Below, one piece after another: positions 32,666-44,267 of a stretch of DNA of 64,000 bases. A program made the position numbers and the translations under genes. The stretch is from Gigantopelta aegis. Its lineage: Eukaryota; Mollusca; Gastropoda; Neomphalida; Peltospiridae. The stretch spans positions 103,430,973-103,494,972 of the forward strand of contig NC_054702.1 of assembly GCF_016097555.1 (NCBI RefSeq), written 5' to 3'. The stretch's first letter is position 1; each line of letters begins with the position of its first letter. The notes beneath the pieces are model-generated. The model worked only from the letters and a program-made list of their open reading frames with translations, did no database searches and was not told the origin of the DNA.

Positions 32666-35094
32666 TAAGCAACCATGTATGTCTAATAATTTACATAAAT
32701 GGTTGTGTTTAGTCATATAAATATACATGCCTTGTTTTATCAGGCACTGTGATAAAATTGTAATGTTGGTATGTATTTAGCATTATTTTCCTATGGTAGT
32801 TTCTGTAAAATAGTGTCATAGGTGCCAAACGCTTAAAAGTTGAGGTACTCTATCAAACATTAATGGAAGGAAAGCAACTAGTAAAATGTGGCAGTGTTTA
32901 TTTGTGCAAATACCATTGTGTTTTCCCAATTAACTAATGTACTTTTACTTAATGTACATTGATTATGAAGAGTACGGTAGATCTTAAAACCACTATAGAT
33001 ACAATAAACAATGATATTTTGCTAAAATAGGGGATGCTTATAAAAACATTGTTTAAATTCAGTAAAAGCCATGCGGAAGCTAATTTCTTGTAGGTAGATT
33101 ACATGTAAGGTGCCATATGTTTACATGTGTACTGCCAGTGTGTGTTAATACGCTGCGGCTTATATCAGTTTTATTAAACACTTGTAATATTATCAACAGT
33201 AGAAACTGATGTCATATAAAGGAATCTTTATTTCAATTATTTATTTTATACAGGTGTTTTTTCTCTTAATGATCGCATATTATGTTAAAGTACATGCTGA
33301 CTAAATGTCTGAAAGTATATATGCTGTCTGACATTATATACTTGATGTTTGTATTCATGTTTGTGTTTTTCTGCCAAAAATGTTTAATACTGTATTTTCC
33401 GTACATAACAATAGAAAACACTATCTTCTAAAAATGTCCAGCAATCACCCATAAAAAATCGCTGATCGTTAATTTACGGTACTTTACAGGTGGTTGTAAC
33501 AAGTGCAAAATAAACTTACAAAAGTATCCATACCTCACTAAAAAGTGCACAAAAATGACAAAACTGGACCGTAAATATTTTTAATTTCCATGAGATTTAA
33601 ATCGGCCATTTCCGTCAAACTGGAAATATGCCACACTACTATAAATTTAGAAATTTCGCTCCACGAGAACCAAATGTAATATGCTATATTTTTGTTTTCA
33701 TTTATTTATTAGTCATTTACAGTGTATGGGTATATAATTTTGTTTTGGTTTGTACATGTGTGAGTCTGTGACATGTAAGTGTGCAGGTACTAACCTTTGT
33801 TTAATGTGACATGTAGGTCTATGTACTCAAGTACCTAACTTAAGTTTTGTTTCTTGAATATACCGCTGCTTTCACTTTTCGTTAATTTTGGTCACAGGGG
33901 AAAACGGTACATCTTGCTTTCATCGTCGATTTTGTGGTTTAAAAAAACGGTGCTCATTATATTGTGGTTCATGTTTTTTTTCATGGAATAAACGTTCAAA
34001 GTAGGGGGTGCACATTATACACCGGTGTGCATAATACATGGGAAAATATGGTAACCTAGACCCTGCCATCATTATGTTTGACTAAAACAGATTTCTATTT
34101 AAATTTTAAATGTACCTTAGCCCATAACTTGGTTTGATAGTGGGGGCAGATGTTTGAGGTGGACTCTAAAGATGTATGAGGCTTTGCTGTGTTAGTGGAA
34201 TCTAGAGTATTTTTCCATGAATATATATTTTTAAAACATAATTTCTACCATACCTAGTGAGTTTCATTGCATTTTTGAAATGTACTTTTGAAGTCTTTTC
34301 TTAATTAGCAAATTATGATGAAAATAAGTTGGGGAAAATGTAGCTAAACACCAGTTTATAGATATTGGCATGTGGTTTGTACACCATCTTAGATCATGAC
34401 CCCTAGAGGTCACTGTCGGGTGGGTTCCATATTCGGAAATAATCGGTATGGTCTTATGTATGTTTTTGTTAAAAGATGTATACTTTTATTTGTTTATTTT
34501 TATTAGACACTCCATTGTGATAGAATATTTGTACTCAGTGACCTCAGTAGTCCTGCTAAAAATAATTAGTATAACCCAAAGTATGTTTGTGCCAAATTTA
34601 TTATTGTTATTTTTGATTTCATAAATACATTGGCCAAGATCTCTCCTAGTCAGTGGGTGGCTCCCTGAGATGTCAAACAGAGTTTTCCGTTCATCTTCTC
34701 TTGTTTAGTACGTATTTCACTAGGTCCCAGGAACACGTTATAGTCATGATAGAGTGTCTTCTTTGAATGTAGGATAGTGTTGGAGAATTATTCTCTTTTA
34801 AAAAACTTACTTATTTGAAATGGGGGCACTGTTACTCTCTTCTCCCCCCCCCCCCCCAATGATTATACACCAGTTGAAAGGCAAATTAATATAAAAATTC
34901 TTAAAACACACCTAAGACCAATGTTGTCATATAGCAAGTTTTTTTAAACATCTAAATGCACATTGTAAATTGTATTTGTATTTATGTTGAATAGCAATTG
35001 TTATAGTTTAGCTTGCCATATTTCTGTATAAATAAAATGTGTCTTAAGTGTCTAAATGTTAGAAAATGTCTGTGCCATATCACGATATGGACCA
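32666..35094. other. No gene seen
   Basis: AT-rich, probably including the distal 3' flank of the death-domain gene (an AATAAA lies near 33004). No supported exon, SINE or array; one poly-C run at 34842-34857. Confidence 0.45.
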
Positions 35095-35222
35095 AGTGTC
35101 AGGTCAGGTCAGGTCAGAGAGTTTAACGTGCACGTTCAGAATATGCTGTTGTAGCACACGCCTGTCCTGGGTACAGGTGTCAGCCTCAGCCGGCTCCTCT
35201 GTCCAGGACAGGACTAGGACCA
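35095..35222. mobile_element. Fragment of the second SINE family
   Basis: caggtcaggtcaggtcagag, followed by gtttaacgtgcacgttcaga, cacgcctgtcctgggtacag and ctgtccaggacaggac, resembles the 3' body of the SINE at 8475-8697 (cgctgtcctgggcacac, ctgtccagggcag). Confidence 0.4.
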
Positions 35223-35432
35223 AGTGTTTGTTGATCCTCTTTATATATCTGTGTAGTTAAGCTAATTGTCTCCCCTTGACGAAGACAAAAGGTGAGATAA
35301 TGGTGTTATTTTTTTTAACAATGTTTCTTTTGCATTTACACCAACATTGAGATTTGTTCGCATTTAGTTCCATTTTGTGCTAACTATAAATGCTAGATCA
35401 ATGAAAGTTGTTTTATAGTTGTGTCTGTGAAC

Positions 35433-35730
35433 ATTCATCTCAGTGCAGCATCAACATCCCAAATTGCATTCAACTAATGATAAAAACATGAATATGATAC
35501 TTACAGAAATAGTATTTTCATTTTTCAGTTTCGGTATGTGAAATAAAATATATTCCTATCGGTGAATTAAAACAAATCAACAACATAATGTAAAACAAAT
35601 CCATTCTAGTAAACACAAGTATAACACAATCTAGTAAACAAGAAATTGTGTTAGGTTTCTAATTGGGTGCATGCGTGGTTCATCACGTTCAACTTTACAT
35701 GAAAAATATGTACAGTATATATATATATGA
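35433..35730 (+). repeat. Dispersed repeat, uninterrupted copy
   Basis: It aligns with 48830-48959 and then 50385-50540: shared phrases include gaaatagtattttcattttt, gtaaaacaaatccattctag and catgcgtggttcatca. The other copy is split by a 1,425-bp insertion and this copy shows the unoccupied site near 35583-35592. Nature unknown; no coding potential seen. Confidence 0.6.
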
Positions 35731-36418
35731 GTAAATGTACAGTACATGAAGAGCTTGTATATTAATTTAGGGAGAAATTAATCAGAATTTATCCACAGAA
35801 TGGTTTTTTTTGGGGAGAAATTAATCAGAATTTATCCACAGAATGTTTTTGTTTTTTTATCTCATTGCCCTTTCCTTTCTCTCCTATCTTTCAACTTCTT
35901 TTGCAGTTCACCTCCACATCCCAGTCCTTGTCTCTCCAGTTCTTGTATCTTGTGGCTTTCTGTGCCACACACCTGCCATTTCCCATCAGATTTAGCTGTG
36001 AGCTTAGTCTGACCACTTTAGTAGAGAGTGTTCAGTAGTTACTTCTGGCATTGTTAAGAGGCACTCTATAGTTAGAGCAGTGGGTCAGACCAGCTTTATT
36101 AGCGGCAGAGGACAAGGATGCCAGGTGGGTACACACAGAAGTTAGATCACCTCTTTATGTCACACTAGTCAGTATGTTAACATGAAATAAAGTTTAAAAA
36201 TAACTTGAACTCTTAACTTTAAAGAAATTAACAGTAACTTATCGCCAGTTTATAACAATGGATGTCATATGTCTATTCTTCAATGCAGTGAGGGCAGAAA
36301 AAAGCTTCTTTCGTTCTAATAACTCAAACGTGGGTGCAGTACATGTATGTTATTTTCACCAAGCAGAATCACTTATCACACTGGGCCCACTTCATAAAAA
36401 TCAAAGAGACACAATTTC

Positions 36419-36596
36419 TTAAGAGGCATTTTGATTATGCGATTAGTCTCACTGACTTGTCGCATGTGATCGAATCGTACTGTGAGAACATCTAAATCGG
36501 AATCACTTTAGTCCTATACTTTCTGATATTTGTAGCGCCGACAGTTGCATGCGACAAGTTGGTGCGACTAATCGCATAATGAGAATGACGCTTTAC
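36419..36596. mobile_element. Palindromic MITE, about 178 bp, copy 2
   Basis: The same ends (aagaggcattttgattatgc, tcgcataatgagaatgacgc) and centre as 32488-32665. The two copies have about the same length. Confidence 0.75.
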
Positions 36597-36599
36597 AGC

Positions 36600-37530
36600 A
36601 TTAGATGTGAATTTTTTGAAACCGCAATATCTTTTCTTCTTCTTGAATTTCATAGTCGCTATCACTGATAATTTAATAACCAGTCCCAAGTTGGGGAGCT
36701 GATGAGGGCATCTTTGCTTATTTCTTTTTTTAATTCAAACTGAGTTCATTTGTACCTGATGTTTTCCTTTTCTCTTGTGCGGTGTTTTCAGTTATTGCCT
36801 TTCCCAGTACTACTGCACTTGCCAACTTCCTGGTTTTCCTTTGTACCGACTTCACAGATATTATTAAATAAAATTCTTTTTGGAAGACAGATGTGTCATT
36901 GTTAGCATCATTTTCATTGCATGCAGCTTCAGATTCAAGTGTTTTTACTGATACATTCACTGTTGAAAAATTCTGAAGGTATGATCTGTAATTTGTCAGT
37001 TTCACTGTGATCAAGTGGAAATATTCCTCTTTTTCTGAATCCAGATATATTTAACAAATAGAAGAAAAAATATAACAAATTAAATTTTTATTTTTAAATT
37101 TAACATATCATTATTATTTAAGAATTATATTAATACTGAATGTTAATTTCTTTATTCTCCACATCAGTTTATGGTGGACAAAATATTTAATTCCATGGAA
37201 AGTTTGTTATGTATCTTTGGGAATACATGTTCTTATAGTTCATGTTTAAGATTGCAAATTAATATTTTTGCTAATATATTATAAAATATTATTGAATGAT
37301 TGTTAATTGTGTTGTGATGAAATTTTAGATAGTCATACAGTAACAAAGTTGTTATATACAAGCAATATTGTAATTTTTGTTATGCATGAAAACTTAATAG
37401 TTATTATTATACATAATTAGTGATACAAACAGCAATACAATAATACTTTTAGTACATAGTAATACATTGTTGGTTTTATGTACAGTGTGGAAGAGATGTA
37501 TTGTCAGAAATAAAAATATTTCCAATTTAC
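36600..37530. other. No supported gene; one short minus-strand open frame
   Basis: A 94-codon minus-strand frame (37014-36730) has a Lys/Thr-rich C-terminus but no recognisable domain, no clear splice sites and no second copy. I do not call it a gene. The rest is AT-rich. Confidence 0.4.
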
Positions 37531-37534
37531 TAAT

Positions 37535-38095
37535 TTGAAAACTCTACAAGCACAAGCTTAGAATATGTTACATTTTGTTCACAAACACAAACTCTACAAG
37601 CACAAGCTTAGAATATGTCACATTTTGTTCACAAACACAAACTCTACAAGCACAAGCTTAGAATATGTTACATTTTGTTCACAAACACAAACTCTACAAG
37701 CACAAGCTTAGAATATGTCACATTTTGTTCACAAACACAAACTCTACAAGCACAAGCTTAGAATATGTCACATTTTGTTCACAAACACAAACTCTACAAG
37801 CACAAGCTTAGAATATGTCGCATTTTGTTCACAAACACAAACTCTACAAGCACAAGCTTAGAATATGTTACATTTTGTTCAAACTCTACAAGCACAAGCT
37901 TAGAATATGTCACATTTTGTTCACAAACACAAACTCTACAAGCACAAGCTTAGAATATGTCACATTTTGTTCACAAACACAAACTCTACAAGAACAAGCT
38001 TAGAATATGTTACATTTGTTCACAAACACAAACTCTACAAGCACAAGCTTAGAATATGTCACATTTTGTTCACAAACACAAACTCTACAAGCAAT
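37535..38095. repeat. 50-bp tandem repeat, about 11-12 copies
   Basis: Units of aactctacaagcacaagctt, agaatatgtcacattttgtt and cacaaacaca recur every 50 bp from 37541. One unit near 37870 lacks about 10 bp and one near 38010 lacks a base. Stop-free readings here are repeat artefacts. Confidence 0.95.
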
Positions 38096-38170
38096 CTTAG
38101 CGCTAAGATCATCTTATGTGCATAGCTACATTACGTACTTAAGGTGATCTTAGCACTAAGATTGCCTCAT
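38096..38170. repeat. Short inverted repeat after the 50-bp array
   Basis: aatcttagcgctaagatcat and gtgatcttagcactaagatt pair across about 40 bp. It may be the end of a small foldback element. Confidence 0.45.
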
Positions 38171-38269
38171 AAAATGGGGCCAGGCAGATGCTGATGTCTG
38201 TATTGCAGATATCATGCTCTATAAGTTGTGAGACTTGATTCAAGCTGCCAGTCTGTGGTCATCATTGTA

Positions 38270-38655
38270 ACTTTTAAATAAAACTTGACTTGCCAGTTTG
38301 TAACTTGTAATTGCAAGACTTCCACACTTGCCAGTTTATAACTTGAGAACAAGAATTTAACATTTGACAGTTTTTAGCTTACAAATAAGATTGACTGGCC
38401 ACTTTGTGACATGAAAACAAGACTTGACTTGCCAGTTTGTAACTTGAGAACAAATCCTATTTGTCATTGTGTGACTTTCAAACAAAACATATAGACTTGC
38501 TGGTTTGTGACTTGTAAACAAGATTCAAAATTGCCAATTTGCATCTTGAATACAAAACTTTTAGACTTAACAGTTTGTGACTTGAGAACAAGACTTGACT
38601 TGCTAATTTAGAACTTGATAACAAGACATTCAGATGTGCAAGTTTGTGATATTGT
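38270..38655. repeat. Degenerate tandem repeat of about 42 bp
   Basis: Phrases such as acttgacttgccagtttgta and acttgagaacaagac recur about nine times with substitutions and small indels, so this is an old array. The 100-codon minus-strand frame here is a by-product. Confidence 0.7.
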
Positions 38656-40240
38656 ATTGCAGTTGATTTCATCTGGTAATTTTGGCAAATAAATATATAG
38701 TATATTTTATTTGAATGAACTGTTATAAACTTAGTATATGTTCTGACATTTACAATTTTTTTCGTTATTGACATATGCAAATATACACATACTTACAAGT
38801 GAACTAATATATATTTATATCATTGACAAGTTGTCAGGTTATTCTACAGGGCCGTCAGAACAGTGAGAAGTATGCCATCCAACTCACTCCATCATTGAAA
38901 TGAAACAAAATACCCCAGAGTGTACCTAGGAGCATAATCATACAATTAGAAAACCATCCTTGGTAACATGGTTTTAATAGCTTGCAGCCTTGCATTTCAA
39001 TTACGAAATGTATTATTAATTTATTGATCAGTAAACCTGCAGACACACACACCCACACATACACCCACACACACCCATTCACTTCCACATGATGTCTGAT
39101 GGACCTGTCCTCTCTCCAGTGATATTATGCTTTATACTAACCAATGCAATATTTAACCAGTAGTTTGATTTAATGTTGCTCTTAACCCATTTTCACCATA
39201 TTTACAGTGTTTTTGTCTGTGTCGCAATACTTTTTAACATTTTACTTTTCTTTTTAAGTGTATATTTATTTCAGCTCACCTAACTTCTCAACATGATATA
39301 TATGTATTATTACATTATCACATGTGCTATACAACTTTTTAAAAATAATACAAGTTAAATGTGTTCTATAGTATACACACTATCGTAATCAATAATTTAT
39401 TATCATTTACCTGAAATATACATCATTTTAAGAAGTTAATTTCTTGTACATGTAGTTTTTAAGAAAATGTTTTATCCCCTATATTAAAGGAGGATATTGT
39501 AAACTTTATATTAGTTTTTGGTAAGAGCATTACAGAGCATCTGCCAATACTGGTACTTTAATTCCAGGTAGTTGCTGGATTATTCCCACTTAGAGCTTTC
39601 ATTATAGTCCGAATTGCATGACTAGTAGTGTATTTTAAATGCTCTGGTATATGCAGTTCTGATTACAAAAAGCACATTAAAGATTTGCTGTTAATAATGT
39701 GACCAATATATGATAGCTTCCTACTGATATTTCACTGTTTGACATATAGTATCTGCTGATTAGACAATAGGTGATAGGTTAGGTATTGATCAGCTTTCAT
39801 CTCAAGATTAAACAGCATTATTATTTGATGTGTTATGTTCAACACTATATAGATGCTTCAGGTGCCAACAAATCTGCCAAAATATTGAAAGTTTCTAATA
39901 AAAATGCATAATATTTTTGTATTTATTTTGATGTGTATAATTTGGTTAATAAAGCATTTTGTCATTAATCTGGGTTGCTTCATGTTATGTATGAAGGGAT
40001 GTGGGTCATAGGATCAATCACCTTAATGGACTTAATGTTTTTGTCCACCTTGACCAGTATAGCATGAGTGACACATTAAAGATTACCCATGATAGTGGAC
40101 CTACTGGATTATTTCTTCTTCCATCCAGCAGATGTGTGTGCACAGGTGGGTTTTGGGGATCGAGACAGACACACACACCCTGCTAAAAGCAATATATTTT
40201 TTAAATATATTTTCCAGAGGAGTATGACCCAACCCCCCCC
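38656..40240. other. No gene seen
   Basis: AT-rich with no supported gene. A CA-rich microsatellite lies at about 39043-39078. Possible remnants of a SINE head (ggtcataggatcaatcacct) lie near 40003, with a poly-C run at 40233-40250. Confidence 0.4.
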
Positions 40241-40319
40241 CCCCCCCCCCTTAAAACTTCATTTGCCACAGTCTAGACCCCCTACACAATTTTCTGCCCA
40301 TGTACCTGATCCTGTGGTC

Positions 40320-40515
40320 CACAGCTGATGAAACAAAGACTGTGGTATGTACTATCATGATGCATATAAAAGATCCTTTGCTGCTAATTAAAAAGTAGCC
40401 CACCCAGCAGGTTTCTTCTCTCATTATCTGTGTGATTCTTAACCATATGTCTAATGCCATTTAACCATAGACAAAATGTGTTGAGTGTGTCATTAAATAA
40501 AAAATTTCTTCTTCA
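40320..40515 (+). mobile_element. SINE, plus strand, 5'-truncated
   Basis: gactgtggtatgtactatca, atgcatataaaagatccttt, taaccatatgtctaatgcca and aaaatgtgttgagtgtgtca, then the tail attaaataaaaaatttcttc. The head is lost. Confidence 0.75.
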
Positions 40516-40805
40516 AAAGTTATCTTGTTTATTATGATAAAGTACACGTACACAATCCCTTGCCGCTCTGTGTGTGAGTAACTTGTATGACATCAGTGGG
40601 TTTCCTCTCAGCCAACTGTTGAAATGACTGGGACAGCAAGTAGCCGTAGTGTAAAATGTCCTGAGGCTTTACACAAATATTCGTTTCATTTTCATTTGAT
40701 GGATATTTCCTTATAAGAAATAACAAAAGAAAATAAAGTATTGTGGGCGAGTTGATGTATGGTGATTATTGTTGGGTTTGAGTACAGGGCTAACACAGGT
40801 GTATA

Positions 40806-41395
40806 TGTAACCGTCCTAAATCTAGAACAACAATAATAAGAACATCAACGAGGACGGAACGGCCACGAGTGAGCGTCAATCTCTCCTCAACCCTCAACAA
40901 GTGAATGTCGACAGAAGATGAAGGCTCCCTCACGGGCGCTCATCCACGCATATTCGAAATTCATCCGGATGCCGTAATTACTACATGTAATAAAACACAA
41001 ACACCAATTGAAATAATAATATTTAGTACATAATTATCAAAACACAAAACATAACATATAATCGCAGTGTTCACTGTCGAATGTATTAAATAACAACTAC
41101 AGTAAATTACGACCACCCCTAGCCCCAATTAACCTAACATTTACTCATACTGTTTTACCTACCGACCCAATCACGTTCCCAGCGGAAGACTCCGAACACT
41201 CGTCACTAACCGGTTTTATTTGTCTCTCACTGCAGTGCAGCCGTCTCCCATTGGCTGGAGATCACTGCCCTCGCAATGCACGTGCGACCGTATAATGCAC
41301 ATAATGAAATGCATTGCAGCCAGTAAAAATAACCCAGACTTTCCACTAGTCTATTTCATTACAGACAATAATAGACTTTCCACTGGTCTGTTACA
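40806..41395 (+). mobile_element. Candidate solo LTR
   Basis: The block starts tgtaaccgtcctaaatctag and ends ccactggtctgttaca, giving the TGTAAC...GTTACA termini typical of LTR retrotransposons, 590 bp apart. Its composition (many CG dinucleotides, acggaacggccacgagtgag) differs from its AT-rich surroundings. It has AATAAA-like and TATA-like motifs. I see no clear target duplication and no second LTR, so this is tentative. Confidence 0.35.
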
Positions 41396-41402
41396 TCTAG
41401 AA

Positions 41403-41645
41403 GGAAGGACATGTTTTATTTAACAACGCACTCGACACATTTTATTTTCAGTTATATGGCGTTGGACATTATGGTTAAGGACCATACAGATATTGAGAGA
41501 GGAAATCTGTTGTCACCACTTCATGGACTACTCTTTTTCGATTAGCAGCAAGGGATCATTTATATGCATCATCCCAAAGACAGGATAGTACATACCACAG
41601 CCTTTGTTATGCCAGTTGTGGAGCACTAGCTGGAATGAAGGAGTA
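41403..41645 (-). mobile_element. SINE, minus strand, truncated
   Basis: Plus-strand order: tgttttatttaacaacgcac, agttatatggcgttggaca, attagcagcaagggatcatt, gacaggatagtacataccac, gttgtggagcactagctgga. The tRNA-like head is missing. Confidence 0.8.
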
Positions 41646-41909
41646 TAGAATTCACATTGAACATTTTTTTTTTTCCTTATATGTATTTTACTATGCATGT
41701 GTCGGACATTTATACACAGGAACAAAAGTTGATTTATTATAATATTAGGCCTATAGTTATCACTCTTTGTCCATATTTTGGAATGAGTGGCTGTCTGTTT
41801 AATGTGCAATGAAGGTTTTGAATCCAGCGGCTTATGAAAATGGGCCTACCGGATACAGCAAGAGGTGTTTCAACAGGATTTTATTTCATTTATTTTACAT
41901 CTGCAAAAA

Positions 41910-42061
41910 ATAGTAAAGTTTGCTTTGTTTAACGACACCACTAAAGCAAATTGATTTATTAATCATCGGCTATTGGATGTCAAACATTTGGTAATTCTGA
42001 CAGTCTTAGAGGACACTCCCTACATTTTTCCATTTGTAGCACCATCCCACAGACAGGATGC
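41910..42061 (-). mobile_element. SINE 3' half, split by the LINE insertion
   Basis: gtttgctttgtttaacgaca, catcggctattggatgtcaa, cagtcttagagg and ccatcccacagacaggatg is the tail half of a minus-strand SINE. It stops abruptly where the LINE begins. The matching head half resumes at about 45957. Confidence 0.75.
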
Positions 42062-42479
42062 ATTCAATCTTTTTACGGCTGTCATATCAGTAATCCGGAT
42101 ATGGCAATGAAGTTCGTCGTCTTCTGGAGGTTGTCGAAAGGTCCCCAGAGTTTGGTGTTGAGGGACGTGTCTTCCATCCAAACTTTCTGTCGAATTTCTT
42201 CTAGGTGCGGGCAGGTTTTTAAAACATGTTCTGGTCTTTGCTCTTCAGCACCACATTGACATTGGGCCACCTCTGCAAGTCCTGTCCTTTTTAGGTGCTT
42301 CTTTAAGCCACAATGTCCAGTGTGAAGACAGAGATTAAAGTTTGTTCTTTTCTATCACAGTCATGGCTGTATCCACCATTCCTCGTCTTCCAATCACATT
42401 TGAATTTTTGGGAGTTGGTGACCAGACATTTGGACTTGCATTTTGCATAAGCACATCGGTATGCATTTTTTGCAGGTTT

Positions 42480-42881
42480 ACCGGCCTTGGTGGCGTCGTG
42501 GCAGGCCATCGGTCTACAGGCTGGTAGGTACTGGGTTCGGATCCCAGTCGAGGCATGGGATTTTTAATCCAGATACCGACTCCAAACCCTGAGTAAGTGC
42601 TCCGCAAGGCTCAATGGGTAGGTGTAAACCACTTGCACCGACCAGTGATCCATAACTGGTTCAACAAAGGCCATGGTTTGTGCTGTCCTGCCTGTGGGAA
42701 GCGCAAATAAAAGATCCCTTGCTGCTAATCAGAAAAGTAGCCCATGTAGTGGTGACAGCGGGTTTCCTCTCAAAATCTGTGTGGTCCTTAACCATATGTC
42801 TGACGCCATATAACCATAAATAAAATGTGTTGAGTGCATCATTAAATTAAACATTTCTTTTTTTCTTTTCTTTTTTGCAGG
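42480..42881 (+). mobile_element. SINE inserted in the LINE, with 12-bp target duplication
   Basis: A full-length plus-strand SINE. The tRNA-like head is cggccttggtggcgtcgtgg, then the B box gttcggatcccagtcgagg, the body gcgcaaataaaagatccctt, and the tail gtgttgagtgcatcattaaa plus a T-rich end. ttttttgcaggt occurs directly on both sides (about 42467-42478 and 42871-42882), a clean target-site duplication. It is younger than the LINE and shares its family with 27598-27962. Confidence 0.9.
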
Positions 42882-42884
42882 TAC

Positions 42885-43664
42885 TTCACATAGTGGTTGA
42901 GACTTTGCCTTTTTAGTTAGTTTTTTTGTCTTGTACTGGAGCTTTTCGTGTAGTGGGTGTGACGACAGTCTTTTCATCTTTTCTCCTTGGATGAGGACCT
43001 TATATTCTCGCCTAGACTCCAGAGGCTCAAGGTCTGTTGTTTTGTCCATTTCTCTGATTGGAGTGTTCTTCATAGCACCAAGGATGATTCTGAGGCCCAT
43101 GTGCTGCACTTTATCCAACTTATTCCTGTTTGCTTCTGAAGCAGTTGTCACGGTTAGAGAGGCATATTCCATAGTAGGTCTTATAGTTCCAGTGTATACC
43201 TGCTTGAAGACCTTGGAGTTGGCACCCCAGTTAGTCCCAGCCAGTTTCTTCATTAATGACGGTTTCCTGACAGCTCTTGCCTCTGTAGCATCGATGTGAG
43301 ACTTCCATGTCAGATGTGTATCTAGTGTCAGTCCAAGGAAAGTAGATGTTTCTGATTGTGGCACTGGCTGGTCTTCAAGTTTTAGCTTCACTTTCTCCTT
43401 TTGAGTAGAGAGGGAAAAGAGTGGTGAAACTGTTTTTGTTTGGTTGAGCTGGAGTCCCCATTTTTTGGTCCAATCATTTACTTTGTTAATGGTGAGTTGG
43501 ATTCTGTAGGTTGCAGTTGATGTATGCTCCTTGGAGCTCCACACAGCAAGGTCATCATCATGTAGGATGTTGGAGACGTACTTTGGTATGACTGCTGTGA
43601 TGTCATTTATGTAGACAAGGGACAGGGTTGGTGATATCACACTTCCCTGGGGCACTCCTCTCAT
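42885..43664 (-). pseudogene. Reverse transcriptase palm/thumb segment of the LINE
   Basis: The longest remaining LINE frame. RGVPQGSVISPTLSLVYIND is the RT motif leading to the catalytic strand, LHDDDLAVWSS the catalytic region, GLTLDTHLTWKSHI and VQHMGLRIILGAMKNTPI the thumb. It runs on into the SINE at its C-terminus, so the last residues of the open frame are not LINE sequence. Confidence 0.8.
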
Positions 43665-43874
43665 TTGACGATGTTGCCAACTATGTTGACTACCTCCACT
43701 CTTGCAGTGCGTTGGTACAGGTAATCACTCAGCCATCTGTGCATCTTTCCCGTTGACACCTGCTTCCAGAAGTTTGAGCAACAGCCCCTCTTTCTAAACT
43801 GTGTCAAAGGCCTTTGTACGGTCAAACAAGACTGCAATCACTTTCTTTTTCTCTTGGAAGGCACTCTTGATTCC

Positions 43875-44267
43875 CTAGGTAAGGTAAGCTAGCTGATCTT
43901 CTGCACTGTTGTGCTGTCGAGAGCCTGTCTGTGTAGGAGTCAGGATAGAGTTGGACTCCAGATGCCAGAGAAGTCGCTTGTTGGTGACTCTTTCCATCAG
44001 TTTACCCACGCAGCTGAGGAGACTGATTGGCCTGTAACTTCTGGCCTCTTGCTTGTCTTTTCCTTTCTTAAGAATAGTCTGATCTGGGCTTCTTTCCACT
44101 TTGCTGGGGCCTTCCCTACATGCCAGCTTTGATTGGAAATATGCAAGACGTTTCCCTTTGCTCCAGGCTCCGAGGTGTTTAAGCATTTCATTTGTGATTC
44201 CATCAGGGCCTGGTGCCTTTTTCTGTTTGAACTGTCTCAGTGCATCTTCAAGTTCATATAGGCTCAA
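43875..44267 (-). pseudogene. Reverse transcriptase fingers segment of the LINE
   Basis: KKAPGPDGITNEMLK and SYRPISLLSCVGKLMERVTN are typical non-LTR RT motifs. It ends at a stop (DQLAYLT), and the next RT motif resumes in another frame about 210 bp on. Confidence 0.8.

Noticed and set aside
36730..37014. 94-codon minus-strand open frame
   Set aside because: No domain, no splice context, no homologue recognised; length is possible by chance in this composition.
37535..38095. Regular 50-bp repeats that might suggest a CRISPR array
   Set aside because: The whole 50-bp unit is repeated with no unique spacers and no cas genes, in an animal genome; it is a minisatellite.
38478..38780. 100-codon minus-strand open frame
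   Set aside because: It lies on the degenerate 42-bp repeat and reflects its periodicity.
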